46,843 nt of DNA from JABIBT01 sp964481835 (lineage in GTDB: Archaea; Nanobdellota; Nanobdellia; SCGC-AAA011-G17; PNOQ01). The notes below the pieces were generated by a model. The model did no database searches and was not told the origin of the DNA. It was given only the letters and a program-made list of their open reading frames with translations. Where the stretch lies: the NCBI GenBank assembly GCA_964481835.1, contig CAYZTT010000004.1:1-46843 (forward strand), given 5' to 3'. The position numbers and the translations under genes were made by a program. Position 1 is the stretch's first letter, and each line of letters starts with the position of its first letter. This document shows positions 16,561 to 24,350 of the stretch, piece after piece.

Positions 16561-18228
16561 ATGAATAAAAGAGGGATATTAGTTTTCTTTATTTGTATTT
16601 TTGCATTCTTTTTAGTCGGGGGTGTTTATGCAGACAATGAGACTGATGAGAACTCGACAGTTATTGATCAAGATGTTGATGTCCGAGAGGCCTATGAATG
16701 GTTATACGAACAAATGGAGGGCAATGATTGGCATAAAAGTTCAAGTGAGGTTGCGTTAGCCCTTTTGGCATTAAGAGGAAAGAATTATGATATTGATGAA
16801 GGTTTAGATGAATTGAAGGATTTAAGATCTGGAGATAATTGGGGAGACATAAGGTCGAGTGCTCTGGCTACATTGGCATTATATGAATATGGGGAAGATG
16901 TTGATGATGAGATTGATTGGCTTATTGCTCAACAAGAGATGGCTAGGGAAGAAGGATTATGGTATATCCAGTTGGCTACTAGCTATGAAGGTGCGTGCAG
17001 ATTAAATTATAATGGAGAAGATCATGTTTTTCAGGTAAATGGGAGTAATAATGAGATTGTTTCGGATTATTGTGGTACATCTAATTGGATAGATTTTGAG
17101 GATTGCATAAAGCGAGGCAGTGCAGAGTTAAATGAAACTATTGATGTGAACTGTGTTATTGGAGTCAATCCTTCGGTGATATATAATGTGGATAGCAGTT
17201 ATTATATTGTTGATCAAACGGATCCATTGAATATTGAAAATGGTTGTTTTAAGGATTCTGGAAGCTGTAATTGTTTAGTTAGTGGATATGCTGGGTGGGT
17301 TTTAGAAGAAGTTGAGAGTGACTCTTTGATTAGGCCTTACATGAAATCTAGTTGTGCTGAGGATCCAGTTGGAAATGCATTCCTATATGTTTTAACCGGA
17401 GAGGGTATTTACAAGGATTGGTTATCTGAGAATCAATTGAATGATGGAAGTTGGGATGGAAATTTGATTTCTACTTATCTATCTTTACTAGCACTTAAGA
17501 AACATGCCCGGATTTCCGATGGTGTAACTGATGATGCTGAAAACTGGGTTAAATTTTTCCAGAACGATGATGATGGGAGCTGGAATGGGAATGTGGAAGA
17601 TACTGCCTTTATTCTTTATATTTTGTATGGGAGAGATTATATCCCTGGAACGGGCGGAGGCGGTGGAGATGAGTGTGGAGACGGATTAGTTGAAGGATTA
17701 GAAGATTGTGAGTATAGTTATCAGTGTAATGTTACTGAAGGATATACTTGTTTGAATTGTGCTTGTGTTTTGGCGAATGCTACTTTACCTGATGGTTATT
17801 GTGGAGATACTCTTTGCGACCCATTGACAGAGACATGTAGCAACTGTGAATTGGATTGCGGTGCTTGTGGAGGCCCAGGTCCAGTCGTTTGTGCGGATGA
17901 TGAGGAGTTTGATCCGGTTACAGGGCTATGTAAGGAGAAGAGTAGTTGGCTGAAATGGCTATTTATTGCATTGGCCATAATTTTGGGAGTAGCTATAATT
18001 TACTTTGTTTATATTAAATTTATTAAGAAGAAAAAAGGAGGCAAGGGCCAACCCAGTTTATTTGGTGGCACGTCTCAGAAACCTCCATTTAGGATGACTA
18101 AACAGCGGGCTCCACAGAAAGGTAAACCGCCGCAACAGGGTAGCCAGTATGCTGGAAGAAGAGATTCCAAGATGGAGAAGGAATTGGATGATTCTTTGAA
18201 GAAAGCAAGAGAATTACTTAAAAAATGA
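16561..18228 (+). CDS. secreted prenyltransferase/terpenoid-cyclase-fold surface protein
   Basis: A 555-residue anchored surface protein. ATG 16561 gives a proper signal peptide (MNKRGILVFFICIFAFFLVG, cleavage after VYA) and fits the TATA box; earlier in-frame ATGs lie inside the divergent gene. The body shows alpha/alpha-toroid repeats of the terpenoid-cyclase/A2M-complement class, e.g. SSEVALALLAL, SSALATLALYEYG and the QW-like NDGSWDGNLISTYLSLLALKK and DGSWNGNVEDTAFIL. No DDxx catalytic motif of cyclases is clear, so it is probably a binding fold. A Cys-rich segment (about 400-460) and a membrane helix (WLFIALAIILGVAIIYFVYI) follow, then a basic cytoplasmic tail. It is coupled to the next gene by a 4-nt overlap. 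Confidence 0.82.
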   Translation: MNKRGILVFFICIFAFFLVGGVYADNETDENSTVIDQDVDVREAYEWLYEQMEGNDWHKSSSEVALALLALRGKNYDIDEGLDELKDLRSGDNWGDIRSSALATLALYEYGEDVDDEIDWLIAQQEMAREEGLWYIQLATSYEGACRLNYNGEDHVFQVNGSNNEIVSDYCGTSNWIDFEDCIKRGSAELNETIDVNCVIGVNPSVIYNVDSSYYIVDQTDPLNIENGCFKDSGSCNCLVSGYAGWVLEEVESDSLIRPYMKSSCAEDPVGNAFLYVLTGEGIYKDWLSENQLNDGSWDGNLISTYLSLLALKKHARISDGVTDDAENWVKFFQNDDDGSWNGNVEDTAFILYILYGRDYIPGTGGGGGDECGDGLVEGLEDCEYSYQCNVTEGYTCLNCACVLANATLPDGYCGDTLCDPLTETCSNCELDCGACGGPGPVVCADDEEFDPVTGLCKEKSSWLKWLFIALAIILGVAIIYFVYIKFIKKKKGGKGQPSLFGGTSQKPPFRMTKQRAPQKGKPPQQGSQYAGRRDSKMEKELDDSLKKARELLKK

Positions 18229-19412
18229 GATGGTTAGTTTTTGTAATCTTTTTTATTGTGTTTAGTGTCTCTAGTTTTGCCTCTCCAATTGATGTTGAAT
18301 TCGAGAGGGAATATTATCGCGGTGAGACTGCCCAGGGGAAATTGTTCATTGGGGGGGATGTTCAGGATGAACTAAAACCCAATGATTTTAGATTAGAATT
18401 GGATGGCATTCCAACAGGGATTTTTCCTACTTTAATCGAATTTGAAGATTATACTTATTTTTTCTTTAACCTGCCTCTTGAGACTTACGGAAATTATAGT
18501 TTTATCATAGAAGATTTAGTTTATTTGAAGAATGGTGTATTGACAGAAGAGGACCTATTATTTAATTTTACAGTTTTAGATACAAATGAAAGCGTTGTGA
18601 ACATTAACCCGGCGGTAATTAATTTAAACTTGCTGGAAAGTAATTATTTTTATTTGGATGTTAGTATTCCTTCGGGATTGGAGGCAAACGTTAATATTGT
18701 TGTAGAAGATGATTTTATTACTCCCAATAAAGATTCTTTTGTCGTAGATCTTTGGGGAAGCGAAAACGTTGAGTTCTATGTTTCTAGTGTGTTGGCAGAT
18801 AAAGAAGAAACTAGTATTGTTGTAGAATATGGAAATTTGTCATACACGATTGATGTTTTTTTGGAGAATTTTAATGTTCAAGTGGTTAGCAATGAAACTA
18901 ACGAGACTAACGTAGGCGAATTAAATATTTTAGAGGAAACCTTGGACATTGAGATTGAATATGGGGCAAGTGATGAAGGGTTTATTCGGATTATAAATGA
19001 GTTTGAAGACACGCTAGAGGGAATTGAGATAGAAGTATCTAGGGGGCTAGAAGATATTTTAGAATTGGAATTTTATGAAATTGCTAGTTTGAATGTGGGC
19101 GAAGTTGAGAAGAATAGAGTTTATGTTAATGAGATTGGTACGCTAGAAGAAGGAGAATATGTGGGGAGCATTAATGTTTTACATGGAGATGAGATATATG
19201 ATACTATATCGGTCCATATTGAAGTCTTGGGTATCGATGGTCCGGGAAATGTAACGCCTCCAAATCCGCCGGATAATGGGGACGAAGGAGATTCTAGATG
19301 GACCATAATTATAGCAATAGGATTATTTTTAGTAGTTGTTGGAGGATTTGTTCTTATTAAATATTTGAAATCAAAGAAAAAAGAAGCTATTGCTTCTCCG
19401 TGGACTCGCTAG
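18225..19412 (+). CDS. secreted membrane-anchored beta-rich protein
   Basis: A 395-residue protein with a signal peptide (LVFVIFFIVFSVSSFAS), an acidic beta-rich ectodomain with several sequons (e.g. SNETNETN), a Pro/Asn/Gly linker (NVTPPNPPDNGDEGD) and a C-terminal helix (WTIIIAIGLFLVVVGGFVLI) with a Lys-rich tail. The middle (IEIEYGASDEGFIRIINEF) looks like an Ig-like CARDB domain. The ATG overlaps the stop of the toroid-fold gene, repeating the pattern of a large ectodomain gene plus a coupled small anchored partner seen at 6649-14024. Its 3' end overlaps a minus-strand gene by 26 nt. Function unknown. Confidence 0.8.
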   Translation: MRWLVFVIFFIVFSVSSFASPIDVEFEREYYRGETAQGKLFIGGDVQDELKPNDFRLELDGIPTGIFPTLIEFEDYTYFFFNLPLETYGNYSFIIEDLVYLKNGVLTEEDLLFNFTVLDTNESVVNINPAVINLNLLESNYFYLDVSIPSGLEANVNIVVEDDFITPNKDSFVVDLWGSENVEFYVSSVLADKEETSIVVEYGNLSYTIDVFLENFNVQVVSNETNETNVGELNILEETLDIEIEYGASDEGFIRIINEFEDTLEGIEIEVSRGLEDILELEFYEIASLNVGEVEKNRVYVNEIGTLEEGEYVGSINVLHGDEIYDTISVHIEVLGIDGPGNVTPPNPPDNGDEGDSRWTIIIAIGLFLVVVGGFVLIKYLKSKKKEAIASPWTR

Positions 19413-19842
19413 CCCTTTTTTGCCTTGCTTGGACTATCTGTTGCTTCAGAGTTTGATATTCCATGATTACTTTTGCTTGATCATGTAGCTTTCCTAGTAA
19501 ATCCCCAAGGGAATTCTCTAAATCCTTTTGAGTCATGGTGATACTTTCTGGCTCCATAATCTCGAGTGAGGATGGCATAAATGTATAGCAGAAGCCCATT
19601 ATTTCTTCTAGATTTGGCATTTCTATCTCTAGCTCTGCAAATGCGGAGAATACTTCTATGTCTTGAGCGTTTTTTACTTCTGCAGGCAGATCTATTTTCT
19701 CTGCCTCAGCAATCTCTTTTTTTAGGATATTTAGGTTTTTATTTTCTTTCATAATATCCATCATTTTGTTTATAGTCGATTCTACGTGTTCCTTTGGGGA
19801 GCCTGCGATCTCAATTATTGTATGTATTTTTATTTTCTCCAT
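19387..19842 (-). CDS. conserved archaeal protein of unknown function, coiled-coil C-terminus
   Basis: A 151-residue acidic soluble protein. It begins with a beta-alpha-beta-like segment (IKIHTIIEIAGSPKEHVE), continues with an alternating helix-strand pattern (FSAFAELEIEMPNLEEIMGF, then YTFMPSSLEIMEPE) and ends in a helix suited to coiled-coil pairing (KDLENSLGDLLGKLHDQAKV). I recall similar proteins as conserved hypotheticals of DPANN archaea, but no function is known to me. It follows the lamin-tail gene with a 13-nt overlap, making the order Hjc, lamin-tail protein, this gene on one transcript. Its 3' end runs 26 nt into the convergent surface-protein gene. Confidence 0.72.
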   Translation of the reverse strand: MEKIKIHTIIEIAGSPKEHVESTINKMMDIMKENKNLNILKKEIAEAEKIDLPAEVKNAQDIEVFSAFAELEIEMPNLEEIMGFCYTFMPSSLEIMEPESITMTQKDLENSLGDLLGKLHDQAKVIMEYQTLKQQIVQARQKRASESTEKQ

Positions 19843-21227
19843 TTTTCTATGTTTAGTTGCATTATAATGAATATCAACACAAGACAGAAGAATACAAGAC
19901 CCAATCTTTCTGCTTTTTTATTTGTGGATTCATATATGGTATCTGTAGTGGAATTTGGATCGTTTATATTAGTTTCGGAACAAGAGGAGTAATGTGTTTC
20001 TGAACTTTTACATGTTGTCTTTTCGCATAGATTTTTTGTTATTCCTTCGATTGTAATTGTATCTGAATCATCTTCATTTATCCCCTCTACGACTAATGTA
20101 TATTTTCCATTGGAATATTTTTCTTTGCAATTTGGATAGATTTGTATGGGTGCAGTGAATATTATCTCTTCATATTTCTTATCTACATTTAATTTTGTTT
20201 TTTTGCTAATTGCTGTCTTATCATTTTCTATCCATGCATTTATTGCGGTTTTAGATGTATTTCCTTTATACACCCGAATTTTTACTCGGATTGTCTCCCC
20301 AAATTTAGCTTTCTTATCAGACCCCACATAAATCTTTTCAATTCGCAATTGGGAATCAAAATTATTTTCTTCTATATTCTCTTTGTTTGGGGTAGGAGTT
20401 GTTTGTATCCATTGGTCATCTATTTTTGACCAAGATAGTCCCTCTGTTGAAGAGCCATAGGTTACTTCTTCGATTAACTCTCCATTATTTGTATATAGTC
20501 CTAAGGTTTCTGTGCCGTTATTGTTTAATAATCCGGAAAATCCATTTGCATAGATTACCAGGTAGCTTTCCATAGTTGTGGTGTAGGTGGTAGTAGACGT
20601 GATGTATAATTTATGATTGGCTTTGTCTTTAAAATAAAAATCTTTTAAATCTAGTGGATCTCCGGAATTTAGCAATTCTATCCATTCTCCCTCAGGCATT
20701 GAAGCATCATCATCTCCCTGGGGATTTGGGAGGAATTCGTTTATGGCAATATTATAATCTTCATCAGACATATGCTCCTGGCCAGGAGAAGGGCTGCATT
20801 CTGCCCATAGATTATTTGTTAGGCAGAGAGATTTCCCATTATTATTTCCACCCCAAGAAGGATAGTAATGGATAGTATCAAATAGAGTAGTTTGGTTTTT
20901 TAAAACGATTATGTCTCCTTCATTGTTTAGACCATTTCCTATTGTTGCTCCTGCGGAATATATTGAGGCGTTTATCCCTGAATGATTAAATCCTTCTTCA
21001 ACAATTAAAGAATAATCCGAGGCATGAGGGCTTATTAGGACTAGTTGATCTTCTGAAGATGAATCTTGCACAATAAAATCAGTTAGGGCCATATTTGTGT
21101 ATATTTCTATATATTCTCTATTATTATCTTGGCCTTCAGGGTTGTACATAATTTCTGTTATTTGTAGAAAGGCAAAAGAATTAGGAATTAGTATTAGGAG
21201 TATTATCAATATTATTCTCTTTCTCAA
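19830..21227 (-). CDS. secreted surface protein with two lamin-tail domains
   Basis: A 465-residue anchored protein: signal peptide (IILIILLILIPNSFA), a first lamin-tail domain (ITEIMYNPEG, REYIEIYTN, residues about 22-125), a second (IAINEFLPNPQGDD, EGEWIELLNSG, about 155-265), an Ig-like region (SDKKAKFGETIRVKIRVY), a Cys-containing linker and a C-terminal helix (LGLVFFCLVLIFIIMQL). Prokaryotic lamin-tail domains are beta-sandwiches found on secreted proteins and nucleases; no nuclease domain is present. The start lies 47 nt inside the hjc gene, an unusually long overlap, but later starts would lose the signal peptide. Confidence 0.85.
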   Translation of the reverse strand: MRKRIILIILLILIPNSFAFLQITEIMYNPEGQDNNREYIEIYTNMALTDFIVQDSSSEDQLVLISPHASDYSLIVEEGFNHSGINASIYSAGATIGNGLNNEGDIIVLKNQTTLFDTIHYYPSWGGNNNGKSLCLTNNLWAECSPSPGQEHMSDEDYNIAINEFLPNPQGDDDASMPEGEWIELLNSGDPLDLKDFYFKDKANHKLYITSTTTYTTTMESYLVIYANGFSGLLNNNGTETLGLYTNNGELIEEVTYGSSTEGLSWSKIDDQWIQTTPTPNKENIEENNFDSQLRIEKIYVGSDKKAKFGETIRVKIRVYKGNTSKTAINAWIENDKTAISKKTKLNVDKKYEEIIFTAPIQIYPNCKEKYSNGKYTLVVEGINEDDSDTITIEGITKNLCEKTTCKSSETHYSSCSETNINDPNSTTDTIYESTNKKAERLGLVFFCLVLIFIIMQLNIEKWRK

Positions 21228-21612
21228 AGTTTATCAACTCTTCAAATTTAACCCCTTTTTGTTGACAAAGGTTTAGATTAATTGTATAGTTTCCACCTTT
21301 GTTTTTTTCTAGTTCGTTTGCTTTGAGAAAATGCCAGCCAATGTTATCAAATCTCATTGCTATTATAGGAAGGGCATTCATTGTGCTTGCGAACTCTAAT
21401 AATTGGGATACTTCCTCTTTATTAAAATGTTTTGATTTTGTTTTGATTGCTTTACATTCTATTGCGAGTAAGTTGTCTTTATTGCCGGCTAATATATCTG
21501 GGGCTGGAAGGGGGGTAGATCCTGAGCCTGCAGAGCGTACTGCTGCCCAGTTATTCTTCCAGAACATATGGAACAATTCTCTTTCATATAAAGTTCCTTT
21601 TCGTTTACTCAT
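21181..21612 (-). CDS. hjc: Holliday junction resolvase Hjc
   Basis: A 143-residue archaeal Holliday junction resolvase. The catalytic set is in place: Glu10 in YERE, the AVRSAGSGS segment, Asp39 in APDI, and Glu52/Lys54 in AIECK. It resolves four-way DNA junctions in recombination and repair, as a homodimer, in the cytosol. The C-terminal tail (from about residue 125) is Asn/Glu-rich and comes from the stretch that overlaps the lamin-tail gene. ATG 21612 has a TATA box at 21634-21643. Confidence 0.93.
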   Translation of the reverse strand: MSKRKGTLYERELFHMFWKNNWAAVRSAGSGSTPLPAPDILAGNKDNLLAIECKAIKTKSKHFNKEEVSQLLEFASTMNALPIIAMRFDNIGWHFLKANELEKNKGGNYTINLNLCQQKGVKFEELINFEKENNIDNTPNTNS

Positions 21613-21633
21613 AGATCTTTAGAATTTGTTTTA

Positions 21634-21643
21634 GTATATATAA
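21634..21643 (-). promoter_or_regulatory. TATA box for hjc
   Basis: On the minus strand the sequence reads ttatatacta, 22-31 nt upstream of ATG 21612, fitting a leaderless or very short-leader mRNA. Confidence 0.6.
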
Positions 21644-21650
21644 TTTTGGG

Positions 21651-21676
21651 AAAAAAATTAGAAAAAAGAAAAAAGA
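21651..21676 (-). terminator. poly-T terminator behind the mini-histone gene
   Basis: Immediately after the histone-like stop codon the minus strand reads ttcttttttcttttttctaa and then another T-run. Repeated T-tracts without a hairpin are the usual archaeal terminator. It separates this gene from the hjc promoter. Confidence 0.65.
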
Positions 21677-21677
21677 A

Positions 21678-21839
21678 TTAAAGATCACGAGCTTGAACTG
21701 TTTTTCTTCCGTTAGCTTTGGATCTTCCGCATGCTTTTAATATTAAAGCCTCAACTTCTTTGTCAAGTGCATCCGCAAAATCCCCTGCAACGTTCAAATC
21801 ACCGCAATGTTCTTTTATTTTTGATTTAACTACTAACAT
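21678..21839 (-). CDS. 53-residue histone-fold-like protein
   Basis: A short gene of 53 codons: start MLVVKSKIKEH, a central helix DFADALDKEVEALILKA, and an end NGRKTVQARDL. The tail matches the loop after helix 2 in archaeal histones, where GRKTV..(E/R)D(I/L) is conserved, so I read it as a truncated or minimal histone-like (DUF1931-type) DNA-binding protein that lacks most of the third helix. Two cysteines (residues 12 and 38) are unusual. The ATG has an excellent Shine-Dalgarno site (ggaggtgt), a TATA box at 21882-21891 and a T-rich terminator, so it is a monocistronic and probably abundant gene. DNA binding is inferred from the family. Confidence 0.82.
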   Translation of the reverse strand: MLVVKSKIKEHCGDLNVAGDFADALDKEVEALILKACGRSKANGRKTVQARDL

Positions 21840-21846
21840 TTGTGTT

Positions 21847-21854
21847 ACACCTCC
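21847..21854 (-). promoter_or_regulatory. Shine-Dalgarno site of the mini-histone gene
   Basis: ggaggtgt on the minus strand, 7 nt before ATG 21839. It is nearly a full match to the archaeal anti-Shine-Dalgarno sequence and fixes the start of this short gene. Confidence 0.8.
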
Positions 21855-21881
21855 AATAGTACTTTTATGGTGATTTGAAGT

Positions 21882-21891
21882 CTTTAAAAAG
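21882..21891 (-). promoter_or_regulatory. TATA box for the mini-histone gene
   Basis: ctttttaaag on the minus strand, 43-52 nt before the ATG. It predicts a leader of roughly 20 nt carrying the Shine-Dalgarno site. Confidence 0.55.
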
Positions 21892-21904
21892 TTATTGTTT
21901 TGTG

Positions 21905-21923
21905 AAAAAGAAAAAAGAAAAAA
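21905..21923 (-). terminator. poly-T terminator behind the small membrane protein gene
   Basis: The minus strand reads ttttttcttttttcttttt just after the stop codon at 21927. It has the same T6C repeat style as the terminator at 21651-21676. Confidence 0.65.
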
Positions 21924-21926
21924 GGG

Positions 21927-22280
21927 TTATTTAAACATTTGATAAACTTTTCTTAATGCTATTATCAATGCTGCTGGTGTCAAGTATGTTATGAAAAACT
22001 GCACTAGGTAGCTCAAAAATGAACCTACTGCTGGGATCACAGTTAGACTTGAACCAGTAAAAATTGCTAAAGCTACTGCCACTAAGATAAACGGTCCGAC
22101 ATCTTTGATGGTGTGTACAAATCCAGTTATAACACCCAGAATAACTAGAATTAAACTCCAGACACTATTTGAAGCCCAGCCCTGACTGAAGACTAAACCT
22201 AATGCGAGTGCCAAAGAGATTACCCACGCAGCATTGAAAGACCATTTGTCCCACGGAGTTACTTTTTTCTTTGCCGGCAT
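21927..22280 (-). CDS. small integral membrane protein, three to four helices
   Basis: A 117-residue hydrophobic protein with a basic start (PAKKKVTPWDKWSFNAAW) and helices around AWVISLALALGLVF, VWSLILVILGVITGFV, VGPFILVAVALAIF and the C-terminal LTPAALIIALRKVY. There are no Cys or His pairs and no recognisable transporter motif. Strong expression signals (ggaggtaat, a TATA box and a poly-T terminator) suggest an abundant envelope component. Similar small proteins are known to me only as hypotheticals in DPANN archaea. Function unknown. Confidence 0.8.
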   Translation of the reverse strand: MPAKKKVTPWDKWSFNAAWVISLALALGLVFSQGWASNSVWSLILVILGVITGFVHTIKDVGPFILVAVALAIFTGSSLTVIPAVGSFLSYLVQFFITYLTPAALIIALRKVYQMFK

Positions 22281-22285
22281 AATAT

Positions 22286-22294
22286 ATTACCTCC
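22286..22294 (-). promoter_or_regulatory. Shine-Dalgarno site of the small membrane protein gene
   Basis: ggaggtaat on the minus strand, 5 nt before ATG 22280; a strong site compared with most genes here. Confidence 0.75.
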
Positions 22295-22324
22295 TTTTGA
22301 TTAGAATACTAATATTTTAGATTT

Positions 22325-22336
22325 TATTTATATAAG
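22325..22336 (-). promoter_or_regulatory. TATA box for the small membrane protein gene
   Basis: The minus strand reads atataaataaaa, 45-56 nt upstream of the ATG, leaving a leader of about 20-25 nt with the Shine-Dalgarno site. Confidence 0.6.
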
Positions 22337-22357
22337 TGTTTCGAAACCACGCAAAAG

Positions 22358-23335
22358 TCATAATCTCTTTCCGATGTAAATATTATTTTTATTATCAGTT
22401 ATTTTTATTTGAATAGTTGTTCCAATTTTTTCTTTACAATTGTTTATAGTTATGCATCTATTATTTGATACTGCGATCACTTGGTTGGGTAACCAACCAG
22501 GGATTTTTATCTCTGCGTTTACTTTATCTCCTATATTTATTGTAGTTGGAACCCTTTTTGCTTTTTTTATGTTCATGTCTTCTTTTCTGATAATTAATTT
22601 TATCTCTTTTTCTTTTTCTAGTTTTTTTAATTTATCATAAAATTTCCAGTAGGTCTCTGCTTTAGCTCCTTTTATTTTCCTACTGTATTTGTATACTTCA
22701 TATTTCTGTAAACCTAGGTTGGCTCCAATATCCTTTGCAAAATCTATTAACTTCAAGATTTCTTCATCATTTATTTTTGGAATCCAAACTGGGGTCAAAT
22801 ATAATTCTATATCTGATTTTATTATGTGCTTGGCAATGTCTTTAATTTTTTCGATATCATATGCATCTGTTCCTGCCAATTCCTTGGCTTGCTTTTTGTT
22901 TAGGGTATGGATCGAAAGATTTATTCTGTTTACCGATTTTTTTAGTTTGTTTACTTTTTCTTTTGTTAGGGTTAAACCATTAGTTTGTAGGGAGATGTAT
23001 TTTACTTCTTTTATCTTTTTTATTTCGTTTATTATTTCAATTATTTTTGGGTGGCAGGTTATTTCTCCTACAGAGTCTATGTTTGCTTCGATTTCATTAC
23101 ATTCCTTTTCTTTTATTGCGGATTTTGCCCATTTTATTAAATAATCGTTATCTACTTCATAGGTGTGGGGGTGTACCCTAGTATTGTTTGCATTTGTTGA
23201 GCAGAAGGGACACTTCTGATTGCATACAGAAGTAGGTCTAATTTGAATTAAATTTGTCCCTCGATCTATTATTCCAAAAGCAATACAGCCAAGTAAGGGG
23301 ATTCCAGATTTCTCATCTATTTTATGATGTGTCAT
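22358..23335 (-). CDS. radical SAM protein with C-terminal TRAM-like domain
   Basis: A 325-residue radical SAM enzyme. The 4Fe-4S cluster motif is CNQKCPFC (Cys38, 42, 45), followed by the SAM-binding GEITCHP and QTNGLTLT segments and a TIM-barrel pattern. From about residue 265 (NIGDKVNAEIKIPGW) a small beta-barrel resembling a TRAM/OB domain ends the protein, suggesting RNA as substrate. The start overlaps the end of cbf5 by 14 nt, so it is probably made with an RNA-modifying enzyme. Reaction unknown. It is not TYW1, MiaB or Elp3-like on the motifs visible. Confidence 0.82.
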   Translation of the reverse strand: MTHHKIDEKSGIPLLGCIAFGIIDRGTNLIQIRPTSVCNQKCPFCSTNANNTRVHPHTYEVDNDYLIKWAKSAIKEKECNEIEANIDSVGEITCHPKIIEIINEIKKIKEVKYISLQTNGLTLTKEKVNKLKKSVNRINLSIHTLNKKQAKELAGTDAYDIEKIKDIAKHIIKSDIELYLTPVWIPKINDEEILKLIDFAKDIGANLGLQKYEVYKYSRKIKGAKAETYWKFYDKLKKLEKEKEIKLIIRKEDMNIKKAKRVPTTINIGDKVNAEIKIPGWLPNQVIAVSNNRCITINNCKEKIGTTIQIKITDNKNNIYIGKRL

Positions 23336-24311
23336 TTTTTTCTAGTTTGGGATAAATATCGGGAGACATAAAGACTTTACTTGCTTTTGCTGCACATCCT
23401 TTATCTTTTTCCATTATTTCGTTAGAGGATGCAGTGGATTTTGCTAAACATACTAATTCTCCTTTTAGAGTTAGGACTGCTATGTCTTCGTTTTTTTCAA
23501 ATTCGTTTAATTTTGATATTCCTGGAATATTTAGATTTGCTCCATGAGTTAGGGAATCTACTGTTGTATCCAAAATCCATATCTTTGGCAGGCTTTTGAT
23601 TGCTGTCTCCGGCGGGAGAATTATTTTTCTTAATGCTTTGTCATCTCCCCCTTGATAGAATTCATAAGAATCTTTTAATTCATGCAATCCTATCATTCCT
23701 TTATCATTATAGGGACCCACCTTTGTCCTTATTAGCTGTGCCATGTGGGCACCCACCCCCAATTTCTGCCCCATGTCATGACAGAGTTTTCTGATGTAGG
23801 TTCCTGCCTGGGTCCCTACATAAAATAGTACATCTTGCTCTTCGATCTCTAATATTTCGATATAATAGATGGATCTTTTTCTTTTTTGTCTCTTTACCGA
23901 AGACTTTACTGGTGGAAGCTGAGTTATCTCCCCAATAAATTCCTCCATGACTTCCTTTATTTTTTTCTTTTCCAAAGGTTTGTGGATGTGCATAAGGCAG
24001 AGATATTCTTTCCCTCCCTTTAGGAGGACTTGTGTAACTCTAGTTGCCTTTCCGAGTGTAATTACCAATGATCCTGTTACTGCAGGATCCAGTGTTCCGG
24101 AGTGGCCAGCTTTTTTTATTTTTAGAATTTTCTTTACATAGTCCGCAATTTGATGAGATGTTGGACCTTTTGGCTTGTTTATATTTACTATCCCATAGTT
24201 CAAGATCTCTTTTGTTGATCTTTTTTCTGGATCTATTCCATAGTTTTCACTAGTTTCAGCATCTCGCTTTACTAGCACCTTTTTTAGAATGTTTTCAGAT
24301 GGAAGTTTCAT
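23322..24311 (-). CDS. cbf5: rRNA pseudouridine synthase Cbf5 (TruB family, with PUA domain)
   Basis: A 329-residue archaeal Cbf5, catalytic subunit of H/ACA ribonucleoproteins that convert uridine to pseudouridine in rRNA. The catalytic Asp75 lies in GHSGTLDPAVTG; INKPKGPTSHQ and GTQAGTYIRKLCHDMG are also typical. The PUA domain occupies about residues 240-320 (GANLNIPGISKL, EDIAVLTLKGELVCLAKS). It has its own TATA box (24332-24341) about 25 nt before the ATG and is followed, with overlap, by the radical SAM gene. Confidence 0.96.
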   Translation of the reverse strand: MKLPSENILKKVLVKRDAETSENYGIDPEKRSTKEILNYGIVNINKPKGPTSHQIADYVKKILKIKKAGHSGTLDPAVTGSLVITLGKATRVTQVLLKGGKEYLCLMHIHKPLEKKKIKEVMEEFIGEITQLPPVKSSVKRQKRKRSIYYIEILEIEEQDVLFYVGTQAGTYIRKLCHDMGQKLGVGAHMAQLIRTKVGPYNDKGMIGLHELKDSYEFYQGGDDKALRKIILPPETAIKSLPKIWILDTTVDSLTHGANLNIPGISKLNEFEKNEDIAVLTLKGELVCLAKSTASSNEIMEKDKGCAAKASKVFMSPDIYPKLEKNDTS

Positions 24312-24331
24312 AAGAATCAGTCAAAAAGGGG

Positions 24332-24341
24332 CATTTATAAG
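24332..24341 (-). promoter_or_regulatory. TATA box for cbf5
   Basis: cttataaatg on the minus strand, 21-30 nt before ATG 24311, fitting a leaderless mRNA. Confidence 0.65.
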
Positions 24342-24350
24342 GATTTTTAT

